Assembly (NCBI GenBank): GCA_016706055.1 | Contig: JADJKL010000011.1 | Location: forward strand, 248,001 to 312,000 | Direction: 5' to 3' | Length of the DNA stretch: 64,000 nt | Origin: Chitinophagaceae bacterium | Lineage (GTDB): Bacteria; Bacteroidota; Bacteroidia; Chitinophagales; Chitinophagaceae | In this document: one piece after another, positions 7,564-18,129 of the stretch | Numbering within the stretch: the stretch's first letter is position 1 | Layout of the letters: every line of letters begins with the position of its first letter | Made by a program: the position numbers and the translations under genes | The notes under the pieces: generated by a model | Seen by the model: the letters and a program-made list of their open reading frames with translations, nothing else | Database searches by the model: none | What the model was told of the DNA's origin: nothing

Positions 7564-10500
7564 GTGAGATTAAAGAGTTTAGAAATCAAAGGATTTAAGA
7601 GTTTTGCCGACAAGACTATTGTGAGTTTTGACGACAATATAACTGGTATTGTAGGCCCGAATGGTTGCGGTAAATCCAATATTGTGGATAGCATTCGTTG
7701 GGTAATTGGTGAGCAGAAAATAAGTCAGCTAAGAAGTGAGAATTTGGATAGCTTGGTATTTAACGGTTCTAAAACCCGTAGTGCCAGCGGTCTTGCTGAA
7801 GTTAATCTGACATTTGAAAATACAAAAGGATTGTTGCCTACTGAGTTTAGCACGGTGACGGTAACAAGAAAATTTTATAAAAGTGGCGAAAGCGAATATC
7901 GTTTGAATGATGTGCAATGCCGTTTGAAGGACATTCAGAATTTGTTCATGGATACGGGTATTAGCACCGACAGTTATGCCATTATCGAGTTGGGAATGGT
8001 GGACGACCTAATCAAAGACAAGGACAATAGCCGCCGTAAAATGCTGGAACAGGCTGCTGGTATTTCCATTTACAAAACAAGAAAGAGAGAAGCTAAGCTT
8101 AAACTAGATGCAACGGAGCAAGATCTTGCCCGTATCGAAGATTTGCTGTTTGAGATCAACAATCAGTTGAAGGCATTGGAAAGTCAGGCAAAGAAAGCAG
8201 AGAAGTATCATGAGATAAAGAAAGATTATCGAGAGATCAGCATTGAATTAGCTAAAGCGGCATTGGAAGGTTTTAATCTTTCTTACAAAGAGTTGAACGA
8301 ACAACAAGAAATAGAAACAGACAAAAAAATAAAGTTAGAAGCAGAAATTGCTACCGACGAAGCGGCGCTGGAAAAAGAGAAACTTGTTTTTGTTGAAAAA
8401 GAAAAAGCATTGCAGGCCATGCAGCATTCATTTAATGAAATGCAACAGCAGGTTCGTAGCAAGGAGAATGATAAAAACTTATCTGCTCAGCGATTGGAAC
8501 ATTTGAAGGAAAAAGAAACAAGTTTAAAAAGTTTTTTAGATAAAGCAGCAGGCCAGTTGAAAGGTATTGATGAAAGCATTGGCTTTACAAATCTTCAAGT
8601 TGAAGAAGAAGAAAATTCCTTGGCAGGATTGAATGCGCAATTAGAGCAAATTCGTAACGAAGTTGAAGCAAAAAGAAAAGTGCTGGATGAGAAACGTTTA
8701 GCATTAGATAATCTTCGTAATGAAAACCAACAAATACAACGGAGTCAGTTTGATGCAGAGAAAAAGTAGCTGTTGCAGATACTTCTGTTCAGAATTTACA
8801 AAGATTGATTGGGCAGATAGAAGAAGAGCGGAGGCATAGGGAAGAGCAACGCAACCATTTGGATCAGGAGAGAATTGTAAAAGAGAAGGAACTAGAGATT
8901 AAGAAAGTCGACCTGGAGCAGTTGCAACATCACCAGGAAAACACCAAAGAACAGATATTGCAAACTCAATCTGTTTTGGATGAATTAAGAAATAATCTTG
9001 CGGTTGAAACCAGAAAGCTGGATGCAAAAAAGAATGAACATGACTTGTTAAAAAGCATGATTGATTCAATGGAAGGGTATCCTGATTCTGTAAAATTTTT
9101 GCATAAGAATTTAAACTGGAGTCATAACTCACCAATACTTTCAGATGTGCTGTATGTGAAGGAAGAATACAGAACTGCCTTAGAAAATGTATTAGAGCCT
9201 TATCTCAGTTACTATGTAGTGAATGATTTACAGGAAGGGTTACAAGCCGTTCATTTATTGGATGAAAATAAAAAGGGCAAAGCCAATTTCTTTTTGCTGA
9301 ATAAGTTTCCGGAACAACAAACAGAAGTTTCTAATCACCAATTACAAGGAGCAATTCCTGCATTGAGTGTAGTAGAAGTAGATGCCAAGTATAAAAAGCT
9401 AGCTGAACATTTATTGAGTAATGTATTTATTGCAGACAATGAAGATGCATTACAAAACAGTAATGGCTTTGTGGTGATTGAAAAAAATGGTAAATATGTA
9501 AAAGGAAAGTACTCATTGACTGGAGGAAGTGTGGGCTTGATAGAGGGAAAGAAAATTGGCCGTGTAAAGAATCTTGAAAAATTACAAGATGAAATTGCTA
9601 CACAAGATGTGGTGGTTGATGCACTTCGTTCAGAAATTCAGATTCGTCATAACGAAGTAATTGCTTTTAACGAAGACCTTAGAGAAACTGCTATCCGTGA
9701 TACAGAGAAAGGAATTCAGCAATTAACAAACGAGGTTTTCTCACTGCATAATAAATTGGAGAACATTCATTCTTCTCAAACCACAAGCGAACATCGATTG
9801 GAAGAATTGAACTTGCAAACGCAGCAGGTTTTATCTTCTGTTGAAGTGGTTCGGAATGAATTAGGTCTGTTTAACGAGCAGTTGCAAATGACCGCTTCGA
9901 GCTTGGCAGAAGCCGATGAGACATTTAAAGTAGCTGAAACAAATTATAATGATGCTTCTCGTCAGTACAATGAATTTAACCTGAATGTTACAAGGCAGCA
10001 GAGTAAAATAAGCGGACTGAAACAGGAACTGGAATTTAAGAGTAATCAGCTAAACGATTTACAACTACAGATTGAAACCAATACAGCACAGTTTGGCGAA
10101 ACAGTAAATAATATTGAAGAGTCATCAGTTTCATTGAAAGATATAGAAGCCGCTTTATTAAATCTTTTACATAGTAAAGAAGAAGAGGAGAAGAATTTGA
10201 ATGAAGCTGATCAGGCATATTATAATTTCAGAAATCAGTTGGCTGAAAAGGAAAGCTCAATTCGTCATAAAACAAAAGACAGAGAGCAAGTAGAACATAT
10301 GCTTGCTGCTATCAAAGACAAATTGAACGAATTGAAATTGCAGTTGGCGGGAATGAAGGAAAGGCTGAATGTAGAATTTAGAATTGATCTTGAATCAATA
10401 CTAGGTGAAGATAGAACAGGAGAGGTGCCAGTGGAAGAACTACAAGAGAAAGCTGACCGGATGAAAAAACGGTTAGAGAATCTTGGAGAAGTAAACCCTA

Positions 10501-11096
10501 CGGCTATAGAAGCATTTACAGAAATGAAGAAAAGATATGACTTCATCGTAGAACAAAAGACTGACCTTGTAAATGCAAAAGACAGTTTATTAAAAACGAT
10601 TGAAGAAGTAGAGTTAACAGCGAATCAAAAATTTCTTGATACATTCCATCTGGTAAGAGAAAACTTTCAAAAGGTTTTCAAAACATTGTTTACTGAAGAC
10701 GATCAATGTGACTTGGTTTTGGAAAATCCTGAGAATATTGCTGAAACTGGAATTGATGTAATTGCAAAACCTAAAGGCAAACGTCCATCATCGTTAACAC
10801 AGCTTAGTGGTGGAGAAAGAACGTTGACAGCAACAGCCTTGTTATTTGCAATTTATTTAATCAAGCCTGCGCCGTTCTGTATTCTGGATGAGGTTGATGC
10901 ACCGCTGGATGATGCGAACGTTAGCAAATTCACTAACATGATTCGCCAGTTCAGCGATAACTCACAGTTCATTATTGTAACGCACAATAAAATGACGATG
11001 AGTACTGTCGATGTAATTTATGGTGTAACGATGCAGGAACCCGGCGTAAGTAAATTAGTGCCAGTAGACTTTAGAAATTTGGAAAAACAGAATTAA
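7564..11096 (+). CDS. smc: chromosome segregation ATPase SMC (one-base frameshift)
   Basis: SMC condenses and separates chromosomes as a dimer with ScpAB. The first part has the N-terminal ATPase lobe: MRLKSLEIKGFKSFADKT and Walker A GPNGCGKSN (31-39), then the first coiled coil. The second part holds the hinge (about GYPDSVKFL to the VSKxxx region), the returning coiled coil, the ABC signature LSGGERTLTATALLFA and Walker B FCILDEVDAPLDD. The frame breaks at 8761-8765: five A followed by TAG; six A would continue as KVAVADTSVQNLQRL. Restored length is 1177 residues, normal for bacterial SMC. Start is GTG at 7564; no closer ATG fits because MRLKSLEI is the conserved N-terminus. Confidence 0.95.
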
Positions 11097-11126
11097 GAAT
11101 TCCGAACACTGAAATATTTTGAAAAG

Positions 11127-11152
11127 AAAAGTCCGGTAAGCCGGACTTTTTT
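11127..11152 (+). terminator. intrinsic terminator after smc
   Basis: Perfect 10-bp stem (AAAAGTCCGG / CCGGACTTTT) with loop TAAG and a T-run, about 30 bp after the smc stop. The leading A-run makes it able to work in both directions, serving the convergent small membrane protein gene too. Confidence 0.85.
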
Positions 11153-11172
11153 AATGCGTTTTTAAGAAATTA

Positions 11173-11427
11173 TCATCTTGCAGATCTCTGTTTTTCCTTG
11201 TCCTTCTGTCTTCTTATAAAATCTGATTTTACCTTGTGTACAAAAGCGCCTAACAATAGGTAAAGACCAACGCATATTAATACAGATGCAACGATAGCCC
11301 ATGGATACCAGTCATCGTACTTTGCACGGTCAAAGGCGGCGTAGAGGATAAAAAATATACCCCCGATTACACATGCAAAACCAAAGAGAAGTTTGGTAAG
11401 AAATCTTTCACTGTGAGAATTTGACAT
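11173..11427 (-). CDS. small membrane protein, two TM segments (84 aa)
   Basis: No family recognised. Two hydrophobic helices at about 12-31 (KLLFGFACVIGGIFFILYA) and 42-62 (PWAIVASVLICVGLYLLLG) are joined by a short charged loop, and the C-terminus is a basic cytoplasmic tail ending KDKEKQRSAR. The layout resembles many small inner-membrane proteins of unknown role. It faces smc across a bidirectional terminator. Confidence 0.6.
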   Translation of the reverse strand: MSNSHSERFLTKLLFGFACVIGGIFFILYAAFDRAKYDDWYPWAIVASVLICVGLYLLLGAFVHKVKSDFIRRQKDKEKQRSAR

Positions 11428-11565
11428 AGACCGATAGTTTAATTTTGCTAAGGATGGCTTTGAAAGCAGACAAAAATAAGGAAAATATCATTTTATATTT
11501 TAGGTCATTCGGATGACAATCAAATCAATGAAAGAGAACTATTTTCGAACTTAAATTCAGATAAA

Positions 11566-12147
11566 ATGAAAAAAATATTGCTATTCGTATTCATGTTAAC
11601 TACTCTTGGTCTTTTTGCACAAGAAGCTCCCGAAGGATTGTTTATTGGCTCTAAGGCTCCTGATTTTAAAGGGAAAGATCAAAATGATAAAGATATTAAA
11701 CTCAAAGATCTGCTGAAAAAGGGTAAAGTAGTTCTTGTGTTTTACAGAGGTCAATGGTGTCCATATTGTAACAGGCAATTGTCTGCTTTGCAGGATTCAT
11801 TACAACAGATAATTGATAAAGGCGCAACATTGCTGGCTATAAGTCCTGAGAAAACGGAAATGATTGATAAGACAGTTGAGAAAACGAAAGCTGAATATTC
11901 AATTTTACATGATAAGGATTTGAAAATTATGAAAGCTTATGATGTAGACTTCGAAGTGCCTGAAAATACTGTTACCCGTTATCGCAATTCAGGATTGGAT
12001 TTAGAAAAACTAAATGGAGAAAATGGAACTAATCTTCCTGTGCCAGCAGTTTATATTATCGACATGGAATCAACTATCACTTATCGTTTTTTTGATAAAG
12101 ACTATAAGAAACGACCAAGTGTAAAAGAAATTCTAAATAATTTATAA
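11566..12147 (+). CDS. secreted AhpC/TSA-family thiol peroxidase or TlpA-like protein
   Basis: A thioredoxin-fold protein with a signal peptide (MKKILLFVFMLTTLGLFAQ) and the active-site segment VFYRGQWCPYCNRQ, Cys65 and Cys68 in a CxxC. The PDF and FYRGxWCPYC signature is that of peroxiredoxin-like AhpC/TSA proteins; the CPYC pair allows either peroxide reduction or disulfide exchange in the periplasm. Domain covers about 25-185. Length (193) is normal. It is a single gene closed by a strong terminator; a promoter is not obvious in the 130-bp gap upstream. Confidence 0.8.
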   Translation: MKKILLFVFMLTTLGLFAQEAPEGLFIGSKAPDFKGKDQNDKDIKLKDLLKKGKVVLVFYRGQWCPYCNRQLSALQDSLQQIIDKGATLLAISPEKTEMIDKTVEKTKAEYSILHDKDLKIMKAYDVDFEVPENTVTRYRNSGLDLEKLNGENGTNLPVPAVYIIDMESTITYRFFDKDYKKRPSVKEILNNL

Positions 12148-12159
12148 TAAGAAAGAATC

Positions 12160-12187
12160 AACTGCCGGTAAATTGCCGGCAGTTTCT
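12160..12187 (+). terminator. intrinsic terminator after the peroxiredoxin-like gene
   Basis: Nine-base-pair stem AACTGCCGG / CCGGCAGTT with a seven-base loop, followed by TTCTTTT, 12 bp after the stop codon. It touches the end of the convergent BNR-repeat gene and could also end that transcript. Confidence 0.8.
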
Positions 12188-12188
12188 T

Positions 12189-13232
12189 TTACCAAACTAT
12201 TTTACCAATTTTTCCATCAGTGCCTGCAAGAAATATTGCAGCACCTAATTTAGAAGCTCTTACCACATGAAAACTTTCTTTGCTAATCCATTTCCAGTTT
12301 TTGCCTCCATCATGTGTATAATCAACTCCGGTTAATCCACAACTGAATAAATCTGTTTTGGAAAAATATTCTACACAACTACGGTAGCCATGTGGTGGAG
12401 TATTGGGTGCTTCCCATGATTTTCCACCATTCATTGTGTAATAACAATTCTTTGTATTTGATTCAGGCTTATTAAAATCACCACCAACGACAATCATTTT
12501 TTTGCCGCCATTTAATTTTAATTTATCCCAAACAGCCACAGAATTTGCACCAGTTGTTTCCTGCCCTTGTGTTATTGGCAATTGCATAGGAGAGTCTCGG
12601 ATAAATAATCTCGATCTCTTTCCTCCCGAAACAAAAACAGCTTCGTCTCTGTCCAATGCCCTAATGTTTGTGCCACTGGCAGCAAAACAAGCTTCTCCGC
12701 TATCGGCAACTGGGCGATTAGTAAATGGAATATCCTGCCAAGTATTTCCTCCATCAAATGTTCGGGTTACAAAAAATCGACCATCAATCGGATCACCAAC
12801 TACGATACCTGCTTGTTCATTCCAAAATTCCATTGCATCGAGAAACATCCCTTTCGTTTTGTTTTCATAGACCACTTTCCATGTTTCTCCTCCGTCAGTT
12901 GTTTTTAAAATATATGCTGGCTCGGCAACTGCCATGATAACTGCTGTGGCACCATCAAATGCTTCAATATCTCTGAAATCGGTTTTCTCAAAACCAGTTA
13001 CAGTCATCCATTTCCAGGTTTTACCACTATTGTTAGAACGGCCAACTGTTCCTTTGTTTCCACTTACCCAAATCACATTATCATTCACCACACTTAAGCC
13101 ACGAAGGCTGATTCCATTGCCTGTCGTCAACACTTCTACAGATGGTCGTCGTTGTGCTGTAACAAAAAGGCAAAAGAAAAGTAGGCTGAAAACGAAAAAT
13201 ATTTTTACTGAGATGATTTTACTTGTTGTCAT
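12189..13232 (-). CDS. secreted BNR/Asp-box (YCF48/sortilin-like) repeat protein
   Basis: A 347-residue exported beta-propeller. After a signal peptide (FFVFSLLFFCLFVTAQ) the Asp-box motif SxDGGxTW recurs: RSNNSGKTWKW, KTTDGGETWKVV, RTFDGGNTWQDI, TMNGGKSWEA and THDGGKNWKW. Such proteins are often mislabelled oxidoreductase or Ycf48; the propeller usually binds glycans or protein partners, and no catalytic residues are evident. The start codon overlaps the end of the upstream phosphoesterase gene by 14 bp, implying one transcript and translational coupling. Confidence 0.82.
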   Translation of the reverse strand: MTTSKIISVKIFFVFSLLFFCLFVTAQRRPSVEVLTTGNGISLRGLSVVNDNVIWVSGNKGTVGRSNNSGKTWKWMTVTGFEKTDFRDIEAFDGATAVIMAVAEPAYILKTTDGGETWKVVYENKTKGMFLDAMEFWNEQAGIVVGDPIDGRFFVTRTFDGGNTWQDIPFTNRPVADSGEACFAASGTNIRALDRDEAVFVSGGKRSRLFIRDSPMQLPITQGQETTGANSVAVWDKLKLNGGKKMIVVGGDFNKPESNTKNCYYTMNGGKSWEAPNTPPHGYRSCVEYFSKTDLFSCGLTGVDYTHDGGKNWKWISKESFHVVRASKLGAAIFLAGTDGKIGKIVW

Positions 13233-14145
13233 AAGGTATCATTGTTCGTTTAACTGTTCCGTCATTGAATAATTCCATTACTGCGTAGGATGGCGCAAAC
13301 TCGTTGAAGGAACCTTTCCACCAATTGCCACAAACTGCACCATTACAGAAGTATCTTACATTCATGTAATTCAATTCATCCTGCATATGAATATGGCCAC
13401 TAATGCAAACTTTTATTTGTGGATATTGCATGAATATGTTCTTCAATGTAAGAAAATCTGTATGCATCAGATTTCTTTGAATTACTAAATCGCCATTGGG
13501 TTGAGTTTTATTAAAATAAAGACCAGCACAAATAGAAAGAATAGGAATATGTGATACGATACAAACAAAACCAGTTGCAGGCACTATTGCTAATTCCTGC
13601 TGCAGCCAGGCAAATTGTTCTTCATCTACTTTAGCTATATAACCACCTGCGGGATTTAATTGTGTACTGTCGAGTACAATAAATGTCCAGTTGTCTTTTT
13701 TAAAACTATAAAATCTCTTTTTTAGTTGCAGTGTTTCAGTTACCCACACTTTGCCATAGAGTCTATCATTATCTGGTTTATTTTCTTTTATAAACCAACC
13801 CCACACATCATGATTGCCGATAGTATGATAAACAGGCAAGCTGTTCTCTTTTTGTAATATGTTTTTAAATAAATCCCATTGCTGTTGTGTCTTTTGCTTT
13901 TCAACTGCTAAAGAATCAAGAATGGCATCGCCACCGTTGATGATAAAATCTACCTTTTGTTGTTGGGCATGGTGCAATGCTTTTGCCATCCCTGTTTCTT
14001 GGATTAATCCGGAGCTAACATGTATATCTGACAAGTGAGCAAAACGAATAGATTTCTTTTTTGTTTCATTGGCATTGGAAATTGAAGGCAATAAACTGCT
14101 ACCAACTACTGCTGCCGCTGTTTGTAAAAAAGCTTTTCTTTTCAT
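13219..14145 (-). CDS. exported calcineurin-like metallophosphoesterase
   Basis: Metal-dependent phosphoesterase (Icc/CpdA-like fold). The five metal-binding blocks are present: HLSDIHVS (Asp40-x-His42), INGGDAIL (71-75), IGNHDVWGW, IVSHIPIL and SGHIHMQDEL. The start MKRKAFLQTAAAVVGSSLLP is a Tat- or Sec-type export signal resembling the MxRRxFL pattern but with KRK instead of RR, so route is uncertain. Substrate (nucleotide, phospholipid or other) cannot be read from sequence. First gene of a pair with the BNR protein, which it overlaps by 14 bp. Confidence 0.88.
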   Translation of the reverse strand: MKRKAFLQTAAAVVGSSLLPSISNANETKKKSIRFAHLSDIHVSSGLIQETGMAKALHHAQQQKVDFIINGGDAILDSLAVEKQKTQQQWDLFKNILQKENSLPVYHTIGNHDVWGWFIKENKPDNDRLYGKVWVTETLQLKKRFYSFKKDNWTFIVLDSTQLNPAGGYIAKVDEEQFAWLQQELAIVPATGFVCIVSHIPILSICAGLYFNKTQPNGDLVIQRNLMHTDFLTLKNIFMQYPQIKVCISGHIHMQDELNYMNVRYFCNGAVCGNWWKGSFNEFAPSYAVMELFNDGTVKRTMIPYDNK

Positions 14146-14163
14146 GCTGCAATTTTTAAATTG

Positions 14164-14856
14164 TTATTTTAATTGACTGATAAATTCATCTTTAGAAATG
14201 ATTCCTTGTTTTCTCCAAACTTCTTTTCCTTTCTTGTAAATAATAAATTGAGGAATAGGCTCAATATTTAATTCTTTCATGATGTCAGTATGAACACCGG
14301 CATCAACTTTCATTAAAAGAAAATCAACTTCTTTTGATTGTTGTAATTCATCAATAACAGGAGCCATCTTTACACAAGGTGGACACCAAGGTGCACCAAA
14401 ATCTACTAGTACTGTTTTATCTTTTGGAATACTAGCAAAATATTGTTTCATCGTTAGCTGGGTTTCTTCACTGGCACCTTCCAAAGGTTTATTGGCAGCT
14501 TTCCATGCATTGATGCCGCCTTGCAATTCTATAACTTTCGAATAACCTTTTTCTCTTAGCCAGTTTGCGGCTGCAGCACTTCTGCCACCTACAAGGCAAT
14601 ATATATAGACAGGTTTGTTCTTGTCAACATATTGAATACGATCCTTGAATTGATCTTTATTCGTCCAATCTGCCTGCAAGGCATTTTTTATAAAGCCTGA
14701 TTTGAATTCACCTGCGGTTCTTACATCCAAGACCTGAACATCTTTTGACTGAATGGCCTGCTCAAATTCAGAAGCCGTAAGCTTTGTAGGAGTTTCGCTT
14801 TGTGAATTACAAGAAAAAGCAAAAAGTAATAAATGAGCCAGTAATACGTTTTTCAT
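14164..14856 (-). CDS. rhodanese-thioredoxin fusion lipoprotein
   Basis: A two-domain redox/sulfur protein. Lipoprotein signal MKNVLLAHLLLFAFSC (Cys16) from the ATG at 14856; the longer frame up to 14955 is unlikely. Residues about 25-125 are a rhodanese domain with active-site loop YCLVGGRS (Cys87), which carries persulfide. Residues about 135-230 are a thioredoxin domain with WCPPC (Cys158, Cys161). The fusion suggests reduction of the rhodanese persulfide or transfer of sulfur/disulfides at the periplasmic membrane. It lies 18 bp upstream of the phosphoesterase gene on the same strand and is probably first in that operon. Confidence 0.9.
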   Translation of the reverse strand: MKNVLLAHLLLFAFSCNSQSETPTKLTASEFEQAIQSKDVQVLDVRTAGEFKSGFIKNALQADWTNKDQFKDRIQYVDKNKPVYIYCLVGGRSAAAANWLREKGYSKVIELQGGINAWKAANKPLEGASEETQLTMKQYFASIPKDKTVLVDFGAPWCPPCVKMAPVIDELQQSKEVDFLLMKVDAGVHTDIMKELNIEPIPQFIIYKKGKEVWRKQGIISKDEFISQLK

Positions 14857-14987
14857 TATATCTATTTGTTTCAAAAATAAGTATTGTTTTAATAAAGGTT
14901 TGGTATAGTAATTGGGCAAATCAGTGCTCTCGGTACTGCAGCTTAAGAAATTCACTTATTTTTGGAGATTATAATAATTCTTAGTTT

Positions 14988-16489
14988 ATGAAGAAATACT
15001 TTTCTATTGGTTGGCTTTGTGTGTAATAATTGTGGTTGGGTGTCAGAAAGAATTGAGTTTTGAAGGGCCAAATACTCCTGCAGAGGGAAGCCTTCAGGCA
15101 GATATAACTGGAGATTGCCTGCCAAAGACGGTGAATGGTGTTTATGAGGCAGGGAAACCCTTGGTTGCGGATTCAAATACCATTTCGATTGAAGTGAATG
15201 TCTTGACGACAGGAACCTATGAAATTTCAACAGATACAGTAAATGGTTATTTTTTCCGAGCAACAGGCATATTTACAACTCCTGGTATTAATACAGTTAA
15301 ACTAAGAGGTAACGGAACTCCGTTTGTATCACTTACTAATAATTTTGTTGTGACTTTTGATAGCACTGTTTGTGATGTGCAGGTACAGGTATTACCTGCT
15401 GGTGCTGGTGGACCAGCTGGGTTTACAATACAAAGTGCAGGAACACCTGCCAATTGCTCAGGAGCTACTTCTGCCGGAACATATATTATAGGAACGCCGC
15501 TTAATGGTACTAATACAGTAACACTTTCTGTAAATGTTACAACAATAGGAACTTATAATGTTTCTACAATTGCTCAGGATGGAATGACCTTTTCAAAATC
15601 AGGTGCATTTCTTGCCACTGGTGTACAAGCACTGGTGCTTACTGGCTCAGGTACTCCAACTGGAACTCCTGGTGCAGTAACAATTCCAATAACGGCAGGA
15701 TCAAGTACCTGTAATTTTGGAGTAACAACTGTTGCGGGAGCTGTCTTTTCTATTGATTGTGCAAGTGCAATTGTAAATGGGACTTATCAGGCCGGAACAG
15801 CTGTAACGGCTGCACACACAGTAGACATTACTGTAAATGTTGCAACAGCCGGACCTTACAATATTTCAACAACAGCAACTAATGGAATGACATTTACTGC
15901 TTCTGGTACTTTTGCAGGCACCGGACCAGTTCCAATCACTTTAACAGGTTCAGGAACACCATTGGCAGCAGCAACAAGTAATATACCTGTTCCTGGAACA
16001 GCTCCTTGCACATTTGATGTAATTGTAGTTGCTGGCGGAGGCGGTTCAGGTAATTTTTTGAGATGCAAAATTGATGGCGTTTTAACTAATTTCAATACAA
16101 GTTTGGTAGGCTTTTATGTTCCTCCACCTGGCGCAGGAATTCCTTACTCTATAACTGTGAAAGGAATAAATTCAGGTACTCCTGGCTCTGTAGAAGAATT
16201 TTGGGTTGTAATTTCGAATCCAACAGCACCTACAACTGGAGTTTATAATAATAGAACTTTTTCAACGGGTGTAACTGATCGGGCTTCTCAAATTACATTT
16301 TATCCTACAGGGTTTCCAAATCTTTATTGGGGTTCATCTGCTTTTAATGCTAATACTGCGTCAGTCACTATTAATACTGTTAATACAACAAGTGCTTCCG
16401 GTATTTTTTCCGGGCTGATTCATGACAATAATGGTGGAGGGTCTACTACAAAATTGGTTACAGAAGGAGAATTTCAGATAACTTTCTAA
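14988..16489 (+). CDS. repeat-containing surface lipoprotein (one-base frameshift in signal peptide)
   Basis: About 500 residues. Three tandem beta-rich units of roughly 105 residues each are visible, with recurring phrases such as VNGVYEAG / VNGTYQAG, GTYEIST / GTYNVST / GPYNIST, NGMTF and GSGTP; an unrepeated C-terminal domain starts near FLRCKIDGVLTNF. The signal peptide MKKYFFYWLALCVIIVVGC (lipobox VVGC) needs one more T in TTTT at 15000-15003; as written the ATG frame stops after 12 codons and only a TTG at 15011 would start the remainder. Threonine- and glycine-rich composition is typical of cell-surface proteins. Function unknown. Confidence 0.72.
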
Positions 16490-16497
16490 AAGCAGTT

Positions 16498-16542
16498 GAG
16501 GTATAAAAAAGGAAGCTTGCACATCTTCTTTTTTTATACCTC
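16498..16542. terminator. bidirectional intrinsic terminator
   Basis: Inverted repeat with outer arms GAGGTATAAAAAA and TTTTTTTATACCTC and inner arms GGAAG / CTTC. It lies just after the lipoprotein stop and just before the convergent aminopeptidase stop, so it can end both transcripts. Confidence 0.7.
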
Positions 16543-16554
16543 CATTCAATCTAT

Positions 16555-18018
16555 TTAGAACCCTTTCTTCTTCCCAGATTCCAAAGGAGGAAGTTTATAA
16601 TTATCCAAAACCGATTTCTGACTTATCATTTTCTCAATGTCTTCTATTTTTCTTGGAGCAAAATGGGAGAGGAGTTCGTAACCATTTTCTGTAATCAGTA
16701 AATCATCTTCTATACGTACTGCGATACTCCACCATTTTTTATCACAGTTACTTCCTTCAGGAATATAGATACCGGGTTCAACCGTTATTACCATATCTTT
16801 TTTTATTGTACTCATAGAGCCACGGTCATGTACATCCATACCAATATGGTGGCCTAAGCCATGCGGATAAAATCTACCTGCTTCATTTTTATTTTTAATG
16901 ATACCTAGTTTTACCAATCCTTCTGCTATTACATCCATCGCTGCTTTGCTCGCATCACTCCATTTAGAACCATCTTTTAATGTTTTAAAAGCGGCTTCCT
17001 GTGCATCATACACCAATTGATAAATTGCTCTTTCTTCTGTTGAGAATTTACCATCTACCGGTACTGTTCTCGTTACATCTGCCGTGTAACCATGATATTC
17101 TGCACCCACATCCATTAGTATCATTGATGTTCCAATTTTTGTTTTGGTATTTTCCATGTAGTGAAGAATACAGCCATTTTCGCCAGAGCCAATAATGGAG
17201 CCGTAACCAACACCTTCGGCGCCGTATCTTTTGTGTACATATTCATGTAAGCCTTGTATTTCCAATTCCGACATATCTGGCCTCACAGCTTTCATTACTT
17301 CATTTTGCCCCATGCAGGAAATCTCTACGGCTTTGCGAAGCAAATCTTTTTCTTCTGCAGTTTTAATTGCTCTTAACTGGCCTGTTAAATCTCTATAAAT
17401 TCTGGTGTCAAATTTTGATTGGTTTGACAATTGCTCAGGTATTGCTGCTTTTTCTTTGAACTGTTGCACCAGGTCATATAGATCCGCTTTATCATATCCA
17501 TTTGGGATATCGTCGGGAAATTTGTCGAAAATGATTTTGGTGAATTTGGAAAAATCAATGTTGGAACTTTTAAAGTCATTGCCGTTAAGCGACATATTAA
17601 TTCCTAATTTCTCTTTTGCGCCTTCTGTGCCCAGCCGTTTGCCAGTCCATTGTTCTGCTCCTGCATTTCTTTTTTGTACAAATAATATTTCTTTAAACTT
17701 ATTACCCTCAGCATCTGCTTGTTCATCCTTAAAAACTAATAAAAGAGAATGTGGTTCTTTATAACCGCTGAAATAATACAGGTCAGGGTTTTGATGATAT
17801 AGATATTCCACATCGTTGGAGAATGTTCTGGTAGGAAATGCAAATACAGCCATTACAGAATTGTCGGGCATTATGGATCTTAGGGCTTCTCTTCGTCCTG
17901 CATGAAAATCTTTTGTAAGATAATCGGTTGGTAAGTCATTCTTTGATTCTGCTGGTGATGGTTGTGCGAACAAGTTGAACGAAACGAAAACAAAGGCGAT
18001 TGAAATAACTTTCTTCAT
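16555..18018 (-). CDS. secreted Xaa-Pro aminopeptidase (M24B)
   Basis: Removes N-terminal residues preceding proline. N-terminal AMP_N domain then the pita-bread M24 domain with both metals' ligands: MDVGAEYHGYTADVTRT (two Asp), PHGLGHHIGMDVHD (His), VITVEPGIY (Glu) and AVRIEDDLL (Glu). A signal peptide MKKVISIAFVFVSFNLFAQ starts at the ATG at 18018, so this 487-residue form is exported; the in-frame extension to 18108 is not needed. Its neighbours give no operon; a terminator lies at its 3' end. Confidence 0.92.
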   Translation of the reverse strand: MKKVISIAFVFVSFNLFAQPSPAESKNDLPTDYLTKDFHAGRREALRSIMPDNSVMAVFAFPTRTFSNDVEYLYHQNPDLYYFSGYKEPHSLLLVFKDEQADAEGNKFKEILFVQKRNAGAEQWTGKRLGTEGAKEKLGINMSLNGNDFKSSNIDFSKFTKIIFDKFPDDIPNGYDKADLYDLVQQFKEKAAIPEQLSNQSKFDTRIYRDLTGQLRAIKTAEEKDLLRKAVEISCMGQNEVMKAVRPDMSELEIQGLHEYVHKRYGAEGVGYGSIIGSGENGCILHYMENTKTKIGTSMILMDVGAEYHGYTADVTRTVPVDGKFSTEERAIYQLVYDAQEAAFKTLKDGSKWSDASKAAMDVIAEGLVKLGIIKNKNEAGRFYPHGLGHHIGMDVHDRGSMSTIKKDMVITVEPGIYIPEGSNCDKKWWSIAVRIEDDLLITENGYELLSHFAPRKIEDIEKMISQKSVLDNYKLPPLESGKKKGF

Positions 18019-18129
18019 CGGAATGTATTGTGTGAAAAAATGATGGGTTGCATATACTGTTTTACCAGCTAAGCTAAAATAATCTTTTTCAATCAACCTA
18101 TGTAGCAATTTGGATGAACGGCTTATAAA

